NCBI GenBank assembly: GCA_947683425.1
Contig: CANTUQ010000055.1
Location: 6,392,501-6,456,500 of the forward strand
Reading direction: 5' to 3'
From: Excoecaria cochinchinensis
Taxonomy: Eukaryota; Streptophyta; Magnoliopsida; Malpighiales; Euphorbiaceae
DNA length: 64,000 bases
Both the position numbers and the translations under genes were made by a program. The notes beneath the pieces were generated by a model. The model saw nothing but the letters and a program-made list of their open reading frames with translations, made no database searches and was not told the DNA's origin. Below are positions 49,368 through 58,175 of this stretch, piece after piece; positions within the stretch are counted from its first letter, which is position 1; every line of letters starts with the position of its first letter.

Positions 49368-50152
49368 CTACTTCTTGCGGCGCTCTGGAACGATAATCTG
49401 TTTGTTACCAATGAGGTCCTGAATATGGTTCCTCAAAGTTCGACATTCATCAGTGTCATGCCCTGTATGCTGATGGTAGGCATAATACAGATCCGCTTGA
49501 TGATCGGGATGTCCTTGACTTCTAGCGGGCTTAGTAGGCATTGGTTGTAGCTTGCCTTCCTTCATCAACCTTTTAAGTACCCAAGACAATGACTTGCCTA
49601 GGTTGGAGAAATGCCCTTGGTCTGCTTTGGTAGCCGCTACATCTACCGTGTTTCTAGATCGATTTCCATTACTGGACCCTGCTGACTTTCCTACTCCCTA
49701 ATTACCGTAATTTTTTCGGGCATAATTATCATTGCTCGCCTTCCTTGCTAGGTCCTCTCCTTCAGCTTCTATGGCCATGTCTTTCAGGGACTCCCAGTCC
49801 TTTAGCACTTTCATCCTTAATCCGTCTTTCAGATATGGGCTGGCGTTCCTGATAAACAGCCTGATCTGGTCTTGAGTATCCGGTTTCCTCTTCATCTCCA
49901 TTACCCGGTTCCTCAATCGGGGTATGGTAATCATGAAATGACTCCCCTGATTTCTATTGTAGTAGTTCTAGATCTTTTAAAGTTACCTCCATCCTCGTAC
50001 TGTCAAACTGCCTGAGGAACTCCTCTATCAACAGATCCCAGTCCTCTTTAGTCCTTCTGTCGAGTCCATGATACCAGTCCACCACTGGACCTATCAAGCT
50101 CAAATAGAAATTTTCTATCTTTTGCCTTTTTATTAGCGTTGTACCCTTCATC
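49368..50152 (-). pseudogene. Tat/Ogre-like gag, C-terminal part
   Basis: Minus-strand reading from 50152: LSLIGPVVDWYHGL (capsid core), a frame break and stop near 49935-49960, then an FIRNASPYLKDGLRMK segment (49860-49800), another break near 49700, and a Cys/His segment (49500-49430; YYAYHQHTGHDTDEC, first Cys replaced by Tyr), ending at 49368. It aligns with the gag at 12914-13517. The N-terminal part lies at 53242-53762, beyond a solo LTR. Confidence 0.85.
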
Positions 50153-53100
50153 TGTAACACCCCCATACCCCCAGTAAGGAATATCGGGGCGCTACGCGGA
50201 CACTTACGTATACATGTACATGCATTAGCGGAAGCGATAGCATAAACACAGCCATTTCAAAGTAATTCAATACTACACTAGGGCCCAACATGTATTTCAT
50301 ATCAACTACATATATACATATTACTCTTTATACATGTTCATATTACAATTGTTTTCATTTCTCTTTACATATGCATTTACATATAAACACTGTACTTTCT
50401 ATCTACATAATGATGTTACTCAAAACATCACAAACTCTGTCTCTATCTTGTACAAAAGAGATCGAAACAAAACTCCTAGTGGCCTTGACCCGCAGATGTC
50501 CGCTCACTGATTCGAACCTGTATACCTACACGGAAATAAACATCCGTGCTAAGCGATAACGCTTAGTGGGGATAAAATAATGCAAAGGACTTCTTTACGA
50601 AGTCACAAATAAATCACACATTTCATGTAACAAAATCAACTAGCTCATGCATATAGTTCTTATACATATACAGATTGCATGCTCAATTATCAAATACTAT
50701 GAGTTCACATGCATAAAACATCTACTCTTTCACTAATTCCTGTACACTACATCTTGTACATTTCATTTATTCACTTATACATTATCATGTAACCACATTC
50801 ATGTCAATATACTCATGTAATCATGTACTTGTATACAGAACTGTAATGTACTTAAACATTACTCTCATGTACTATGGCTTCATTCGAAGCAACACTATAA
50901 TCATCTCAAGTTCACTGCACATCATTTAACAAAACAAGCCTGAGTTCCTCTCAAGGTGGATACGGGACGCTCTATAAAAAAAACATTTTCGATAGACCGA
51001 AGTCACAAAACATTTTCATCTATCTCTATTAATGACCGTTCTCAAAGGTCGACCCGCTTCGCCCAAACGGGGCGGAACATAGGCAGCTGCACTCGATAAT
51101 CCCTTTATAAGCATGCTTATCTATCCACTATAACGGTAATCAGGCTCAATACCAACTCACACACTATACACAGACATGACATCAACTCATCAACTAAAAT
51201 TCAAGTACATTTATCAAATTCAGAGACATTTAATTCATGTACAATCTTTAATAATCATATTCAACAACTAAAAAAGCATGTAACATTTAAATTCATTACA
51301 TAGACATATAAATCATGTAAAGCAAGACAAAAGGAAACACTCTCTAAAACAAGTAAAACAGGACGCGAAGAGGTTCACTGTCGCGATCGCGACAAGAAGT
51401 CGCGCTCGCGACAGAAGCCAAGTTCATTGCCGCGATCGCGACAAGAGGTCGCGCTCGCGACAGAAGATAGATTACAAAAAGGCTCTATACTCTATACCAA
51501 ATGCATTGTATAATAATTCCTAAGTTCATACATATTTATCATGTCATTTACTATACTTCACACAACTATACATTGTTACTTTATTAGTTAAATTACCATC
51601 TTTAATTATACTTTCATGTATTTTTCCATTAACAACTAATTTGTAATCATTTAGGAGCCCTAATCATGTATAAAACGTTAAGGGGAAAGGCAAGGGGTTT
51701 ACCCATGCCAACCACGGGCTCAAAATGAAGAAAAAAGAGCTTAATATAGGTTGTTCTGTCGCGAGGTCGCGACCTGTGTCGCGCTCGCGACAGAGGCTCC
51801 GCTTTGGTGCCTCACAAGACTGCTTTTTACCCTAAACTAGTATCGTCTAAATGAACCTCTAAACGTCTTTTTTTTTGGAAAAACGTTCTTCTTAACAATT
51901 GTTCTCTATGATGTTAGCTTTCAAATGGGACAAGTTTCAGGTCGTTTGGACATCTATAACAAAATATATGATCTAAACAACATATACTGTTCCAGTGAAC
52001 CCGCCAGAACAGGGTCACCTACGTTTTAATTACTTTTTGGGATACTTAGGGCCAGAATTAGATCAAGCACCCTCTTAGACATTTTTAGATACGGATCTTA
52101 TCTTTCATATGCAATTGGAATCAACCCAATTGAGATCCTATAGCTCTACTTATAAAAAATACTATACACAGGGGTCTAATGACAAATAAGCAGAATTTCG
52201 CAACATCAAACTCTATTATCAACACCAACACTCAAATGATCAGGTTACATACTTTAAACATATATACACTTGTCATGAACACTGTAAGCAATCAAAATGA
52301 ACATCTTGAGCTAATTAAAGCTCATCAAGCATCTCTCATATAAACACATGCAAAGTTAACACAGTTACACTCGATCCCTACCTCTAGGAACTCGATCACA
52401 GTTCTCTACTTGTTTCGATCTTCTCCTTTCCTTTATCGACTCTCTTGCCTCCAACTTGCACCAAAACCACACACAAAACACTTGGGGTTACTCTTCTTTT
52501 TACTTTAAATCAAAATAGAAACCAAGTAGTAGAAGAAGACTAAATACTAGTACTACTTACCTCTTCTCAAAAATCGACTCTCTTCATCCCAACCTAAATG
52601 AGTCTCTTTAGGAGCAAATGGAAAATAGAAGAAAAGAAAGGAAAGTGGAGCACGGCAACTAAGAGCAAAGAAAAGGGGAATTAACAAGCCAAATGAAGAA
52701 ATTGAAATGGGTAGGAAAGTGGCCGGTCAACTAAAGGAATTAACAAATTAATTACCCACTAACCACATTAAAAGCCAACCATCTCATTTAATTCATCTCC
52801 ATCCAAAAAGCCCCATGCCACATGTCACTCTCTCTTGTAGCCATGTGTCACTTCCCTACAATGACACTTGGCACACTCCTACAATGCCACTTGTCAACCT
52901 CCTACGCCGCCATATGTCACTCTCTTATGCCGCCACTTGTCACTCTTCTATGATGACACTTGTCACTCTTCTATGATGCCATGTGTCAACTCTCTACAAC
53001 TCCAAGTCTCTTAGTCCCACTTATGCACACATCTCGCGAGGGGGTTCTGTCGCGCTCGCGACGCTTGTCGCGCTCGCGACAGAATGCTCACGCCCGCACC

Positions 53101-53241
53101 AAGCAGCTGAAGTTCAAAACCGCTGGAGGGCTCTGTCGCGCCCGCGACACTTGTCGCGCTCGCGACAGAACTCTCGCACATAAACTTACCTTTTTCGAAC
53201 AAAACTCTGTAATTCTTCTAGGGCCACTTTGGGGTGTGACA
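50153..53241 (-). mobile_element. Solo LTR inside gag, TSD TCATC
   Basis: The plus strand reads TGTAACACCCCC to TGTGACA, with TCATC at 50148-50152 and 53242-53246. Orientation is minus, by the CTAAGCG hairpin at 50549-50566 and the ATAAGCATGCTTAT palindrome at 51107-51120. TCGCGA palindromes occur in three places: 51370-51470, 51757-51800 and 53040-53180. The 3089-bp LTR has no internal region, so the element recombined to a solo LTR after landing in gag. Confidence 0.95.
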
Positions 53242-53762
53242 TCATCACTAACGAGTACTGATTCACATGTGCTGCTGGGTCTGAGATGCCATCAAACTTA
53301 GGTACGTCAGGCATCTTAAAATTATTGGGAACTAAATCCTGTCCCTCCAGCTCTTTGTCCTCAGGGTTCATGCCTCTTCCCACTGTCAGCATACGAGTCA
53401 TACCTTCGAACCTCTCCTCCATTTTCCTCCATATGGTCTCTTTTTGCTTAGGGGCCTTGCCTCTTATCATGACTGGCTCCTGTTGCTCTCCTTTGTCCAA
53501 GACACTCTCAGGTCTAGGAGCTTCTTTATGCTCTATAAGTGCTGGCGCTCTAGGCTCAACTGTAGGTAGGTTAACTGCCATAGGGAGACCCTCTCTAATA
53601 GGCCCTTGTTCATCTTGCCCCTGCTAGAGCAACAGGCTGTTGCCCAGCAAGCGACGCTAAAGTGGTAGCCAGATTTCCCATCATTGCCATCATTCTGGCC
53701 TCAAATTCTTTCATTCTCCTACCCACCTCCTCGGCGATCATTGTACGGACGGGTTAGCCATA
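53242..53762 (-). pseudogene. Tat/Ogre-like gag, N-terminal part
   Basis: A minus-strand ATG near 53762 opens a short frame that shifts after about eight codons; EEVGRRMKEFEARMMAMMGNL follows in another frame. After a stop near 53606, a third stretch (53581-53242) ends in FDGISDPAAHVNQY, the conserved start of plant Ty3 capsid. The LTR insertion interrupts the next codons. Confidence 0.8.
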
Positions 53763-54037
53763 CTTGTCTCTGCTGGTAATTCTGAGGAAAATATTTCACT
53801 GCCTTTTGAAAGAGAATCTGAACTGTGATCTGACACTAGCTCCGATAATCCAAAGAGTGGAATCCTTCTTAGCTAATCGTCGGGGCCTCTAAACCACCTA
53901 GACAAATCTATGATGGCTGTAGAACACACCTTGTTAGGATGATATAGGATTGAAATGCAATACATGGTCGTGCTGATGAATTATAGACAAACAGATGCAA
54001 GCAGATAAATCCTTCTAACTTTGTCTCTCCCACACAC
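53763..54037 (-). other. Untranslated leader of the Tat/Ogre-like element, gag side
   Basis: Minus-strand leader upstream of gag, without an open frame. It ends at the gag-only element, whose TSD CACAC occupies 54033-54037. Confidence 0.6.
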
Positions 54038-55291
54038 TGTAACAACCCAAATAGGGCCTGGTCGGAATCTGTGTTTTAAGTCGGATAAGTGAGGGTATTT
54101 TCGTAAATTGAGTAAGAAAAATTTTGGACATTTAAGAATTTTGTGTTAAAGGAATTAAATAATTAAGTGTTAAGTGAAGTGAAGGGAATAATAGTGTGTG
54201 CTAGTAGTGTATGGTTGTAGGGTGTTAGTGGTCTAAAGGCTTTTATTGTGTGGTTTGTGAGCATGGTGCCTTGGATGTAAGTGGATTCATTGGAAATTAT
54301 AAGGTGTGGGTTGTGTTTGGTACATTAGAAGATATTTGTGTTAGAAAAGCTTGTGTGTGGTTAGTGTATGGTGCCATAAGTGGATGAGTTAAGATAGATG
54401 GCTTGATTCTCTAAGATTGTGACATGTGGCAAGAGGTTGGTGAGTAATTAATGAAAGTAGGAGAGAGGAAGAGAGGGGCAGCTTTTGGGTGAGGCTTCCC
54501 GTGGAAGCTATCTCAAATTCCTCTTTCTTTCTCATTTTCCCGTCCTCCTCTCTCTCTTGCTTTCATTCTTCTACTCTCATCTCTTTCCTCTTGTGACTTC
54601 TTGAGTTTTGAGTGGTAATCTTGAAGGTTTGAGCTGGGTTTGTGGAAGGTAAGTGGTTGAGTTCGGTTAGAGGTTTCTTGCTCTTTGATTTTTAGTTTTG
54701 ATTGTGTTTGGGTCTGATTCGAGTGTATTGTGGCTGGGTTTTTGTGCAAGAATCGGAAGAGAGAAGAAAGAGTAAGGGCAAGGATAAAGTGGATTCGTGA
54801 GGAGCTCGGTTTGAAGCTTCGTTTTCCAGGTTTGGGAGTTTAATTGATGATGTATGGGAGCCTGATTTGTAGTGCTTGAGTTGTGGTTGAGTGCATGAAA
54901 GTATTGTGAGCTGTGTTGTGGATTGTGATTTTTTCCCTAAATTACTCCTTGGATCAACTCTAAGTGGTGATTGCATGTCATTGGTAATCTTGAGTATTTT
55001 ATGAATGCATGTTTAAATTGTGTAGTGACTTATAGTGAAGTGCAAGTGATATAGTGACGATGTTATATGTTTTCAGAATTTGTGCATGCCCTGTTAGTGT
55101 ATCTGAGTTTGATTGTGAGTGATTTCTTGTGGAAATTATAGTTGATTATAGTGTAAATGTGTTATGTGGCTTGAAAGTGATACGGTGATGTGTTGGAGGC
55201 GAGAGGTAAGTGTTTTGAGCTTGTTGTATGCATGTATGATGAGTTGTGTGTGAAAAGAGTAGGAAAAAGTGCAGAATTGGGCAAATCTGGG

Positions 55292-55750
55292 TTCTGTCGC
55301 GATCGCGACAAGTGCCGCGATCGCGACAGAAGGCGGACTTGGCCCCTTGTTCTTGAAGAGCCCTCTGTCGCGATCGCGATGCTTGTCGCGAGCGCGACAG
55401 AGAGCTCGGTTGCGGAAACCTCCGCGCGGGCATGCTGCCGAGCGTGCGCGCGAGGAGGGAGGAACTGGTCTCTGTCGCGATCGCGACGCTTGTCGCGAGC
55501 GCGACAGAGCTCGGCCCCGAGAATTCTGCCGCGAGTGCTTCGTCGCGAATAGGCCCCCCCGGCGCGACCTCGCGAGGAAGTACACCGTGTTCTGTCGCGA
55601 TCGCGACGCTTGTCGCGAGCGCGACAGAGCTCGGCTCCGTGAAGTTCTGCTGCGAGTGCTTCATCGCGAGGAGGTCCTTTGGCGTGACCTCGCGAGGAAG
55701 TACCCCGTGCTCTGTCGCGAGCGCGACACTTGTCGCGATCGCGACAGAGG
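55292..55750. repeat. TCGCGA palindrome array in the 5' LTR
   Basis: Five inverted-repeat modules begin near 55292, 55362, 55468, 55590 and 55710. Each has the form CTGTCGCGATCGCGA...TCGCGAGCGCGACAG, with short loops (typically ACGCTTG or ACAAGTG). Intervening spacers (about 30-80 bp) are also GC-rich. The first module has perfect 16-bp arms (55292-55307 and 55316-55331). Confidence 0.93.
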
Positions 55751-55885
55751 CCTTTCCTGCTTGCTTTGTGTTCTGAATGTGTTTTGTTTGTTCCACTTTG
55801 CACGGTTTCTCACTATTGCATGAAATATGTATGTGTTATTGACTCGTGATCTTATTGTACTAGTGTTCTTGATATGGATGTTTAT

Positions 55886-55893
55886 TATATAAG
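55886..55893 (+). promoter_or_regulatory. Candidate LTR TATA box
   Basis: TATATAAG lies about 135 bp after the palindrome array and 87 bp before the first hairpin; the same site occurs at 59986-59993. Equivalent TATATAT stretches precede the hairpins at 3597-3603 and near 14-20. It predicts that transcripts start shortly before the hairpin domain. Confidence 0.55.
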
Positions 55894-55979
55894 AGTTTAA
55901 ATTTGAATATTGTTTTTGTCTATGTTCTGTCTTGAGAGTTTATGTGTTGTCGAGCCTGAAGTGTCAAGGTATAGGATAA

Positions 55980-56417
55980 TTAAGCATGCTTAAGAAGGGT
56001 TAGTGTTCAGCTGTTCTGTCCGCCCGTTTGGGCGAAGCGGTCGACCTCCGAGATGGTCATCAATCGTGTAGTGATAGAATGTTTTGAGACTCCGGTCTCC
56101 CGCGCTACCTTCGGGTATTAAAGTGTTTTTGAGGCTTTGGTCTCCCGTGCCGTGTTCCCGTATCCTCCACCATTGAATTCAGGCTATTGTGTGAATTGTC
56201 TTGCATTGATAAAGTGAGTGTTCTGATCGTAGTGTGATTTCTGAATAGTGTAATGGTTTAGCGTATTGTGTTATTTATCCTGAATATATATGTATATCTC
56301 TGTACTCTGATGCATAATGATTTATGTATGATAGTGCATGTGTCCTTGTATAGTGTTCTGTTGTGTTTGTTTCTCCCCACTAAGCGTTATCGCTTGGCAC
56401 GGGCTTTTATCCCGTGC
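55980..56417 (+). promoter_or_regulatory. Hairpin domain of the LTR leader
   Basis: In order: TTAAGCATGCTTAA (55980-55993), CGCCC-GTTT-GGGCG (56021-56034), GAGAC-TCCG-GTCTC (56086-56099), TACC-TTCG-GGTA (56106-56117), CTAAGCG-TTAT-CGCTTGG with one G-U pair (56380-56397), and GCACGGG-CTTTTAT-CCCGTGC (56397-56417). The equivalent region in other LTRs uses other arm sequences but keeps pairing. No function is known to me. Confidence 0.7.
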
Positions 56418-56758
56418 AGGTATCGTGAAGGATTTTTGGGAGTGCTCGAGTCGTGCATCTGCAGGCAGGCCATAGGAGTCGAGTTTATTATTTCTTTTGT
56501 TTCCTGATGTAATTCCTTTTGTATATGGATTATTTTTGTAAAGGATTTTAAAATTGTAATCTTTTTAGAATATTGTATTTATAACTCTATATCTTAATTA
56601 TGTTGAGTATATTTCTATAATATATGGTTATTGAATGCTTCCGCTTAGCGCATGTATGCTTCCGCTGTATGCTTTGTCGCGTCGTGAGTGAGTGTCGTGC
56701 TGTAGCGCGCCCGCCGGTGCCCTTCCAACGGGGGCGGCGGTGGGGGTGTTACAGGTTG

Positions 56759-56770
56759 TGGTATCAGAGC
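56759..56770 (+). other. Primer binding site, initiator Met tRNA
   Basis: TGGTATCAGAGC, the canonical plant initiator-Met-tRNA primer site, starts 5 bases after the 5' LTR. Confidence 0.93.
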
Positions 56771-56884
56771 ACCGGTTTAGGCGGTTCTGGATGCCTCTGT
56801 TTGTTATGTGTTGAGTCTTTGCATGATTAGTCGGTTTTGTGTCGTGGCCTAATGCAGATGTGTCTTGTCTTGTGTAGTGTCTAG

Positions 56885-58081
56885 ATGGAGTCTGATCCAA
56901 GTGAGCATGTGGGTGAGACGGTTGGTAGTGCAAGTGTAGTGAGAGGTGAGCAGCCTGCTCCGCAGCATCAGCGAGAGGAGATTCCCGGTGTGGGTTTTGG
57001 TCAAGAGAATCCGGTCTTATTGCAAGGTTTGCTTCAGTTGGTAGAGAGGCTGACTGCTCCTAAGGCCCCGACTGAGTTGCTAAGAAAGAGAGGAGCCGGG
57101 GATTTTCATGGGACTGCTTTGGACCAATCTGATGTGGCCGAGTTTTGGCTTAAGAGAGTGGGTCGGATTTTGCAAGAGATTAGATGTCCGGCTGAGCAGA
57201 AGGTGCTTTGTGCAGTGTCGTTGCTTCAGGGGCCAGCGTACGATTGGTGGGAATTGGTGTTGCGCAATCCTCAGCGCCCAGCTGAGTTGACTTGGGAGTT
57301 CTTTAAGCAAGAATTTGAGCAGAAGTGTGTGACGAAGGCGTATCAAGAGGCTAAGTGGAGAGAGTTTATCAGTCTGAGGCAGCGAGGTATGACCGTGAGT
57401 GAGTATGACAAAGAATTCAGCCGGTTGAGTAAGTACGTGCCTGAGACTTTATTGACGGATGAGTTCAGAAGTCGGCATTTCTTAGAGGGATTGCGTGAGG
57501 TGTTCAGAGGTCCATTGTCGGCAGTGTCAGTTTTGCAACCTGTGGGGTATTATCAGCTCGTGGCAGCAGCGATGAAGTTAGAGGAATCAGAGGTGATCAA
57601 GTAGAGGATCGAGAGTAAGAGGAAAGCACCGAGCGATGGGTTAGGAAGTGGCAAGAAGTCGAGAGGAGTTCCGAGTGGTCAAGGTGGGAAGAGTTCGGTT
57701 CCGGTACGTTCGGAAGTTGGGAGTGTAGCGCCACCCTCTAGCAAGGGAAGTGTGATTCCTGAGTGTGAGCATTGTTATAAGCGCCACTGGGGCGAGTGTA
57801 GAAGGATTTCTGGAGCGTGCTTCAGATGTGGAAGCCAAGAGCACATGGTGGCGAATTGTCCGGATCGAAGAGAGCTTCAGGATAGACCGGTGAGTCGAGC
57901 CAGTGGTCAGAGAGCGAGAGGGAATCAGAGTGGAAGAGCCAGTGGACGTCCTTCGCAAGCGCCGTCAGAAACAGTGCAGAAGTCGCGAGCCGAGGAAGTG
58001 CCCTCGCATCCAAGAGTGTATGCGATGCAACTAGGGGATATAGCGGATCGAGCGGGACCTTCTGGTAAGTTATGTTATTAG
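56885..58081 (+). pseudogene. gag of the gag-only element, one amber stop
   Basis: A 398-codon frame starts at ATG 56885 and ends at TAG 58079-58081, broken once by TAG at 57602-57604 (codon 240). The retrotransposon gag core spans codons ~60-225, with YDWWELV and TWEFFKQEF. A Lys/Ser-rich linker follows. A CX2CX3-HX3C-like cluster lies at about 57760-57790, then a complete CX2CX4HX4C knuckle (CFRCGSQEHMVANC) at 57819-57860. The C-terminus is Ser/Arg/Gly-rich, with no protease motif. The capsid/nucleocapsid-like protein would package element RNA. The single stop in an otherwise clean frame suggests recent loss, or readthrough; which cannot be told from sequence. The homologous gag at 4743-5950 is far more decayed. 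Confidence 0.9.
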
Positions 58082-58137
58082 TTTTCAGTTAAGTTTCGGT
58101 TTGTGTTTGGGTTGTTTGGATTTAAGTGATTAGCGGG

Positions 58138-58175
58138 GAAATTTCGAGGACGAAATTTCTTAAGGGGGAGTGATT
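58138..58175 (+). other. Hairpin plus polypurine tract before the 3' LTR
   Basis: Arms GAAATTTCG (58138-58146) and CGAAATTTC (58151-58159) flank an AGGA loop, giving a perfect 9-bp stem. TTAAGGGGGAGTGATT follows and abuts the LTR at 58176. The AGGA-loop hairpin recurs at 9253-9272. Confidence 0.85.

Larger units (their letters stand above)
54038..56753 (+). repeat. 5' LTR of the gag-only element
   Basis: TGTAACAACCC to TGTTACA. It contains the palindromic TCGCGA array (55292-55750), a TATATAAG box (55886-55893) and the hairpin domain (55980-56417). Confidence 0.95.

Noticed and set aside
55292..55750. Regularly spaced palindromic repeats resembling a CRISPR array
   Set aside because: The repeats form inverted pairs, the spacers are themselves similar between LTR copies, and the array lies in a plant retrotransposon LTR. 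There are no cas genes.
55136..55823. Several overlapping open frames of 110-220 codons on both strands, repeated at 59262-59949
   Set aside because: They run through the TCGCGA palindrome array, whose units lack stop codons in several frames. The proteins are repeats of ALATSVAIATE, RSRQASRSRQ or RARDKRRDRD and differ only by frame; there is no gene signal.
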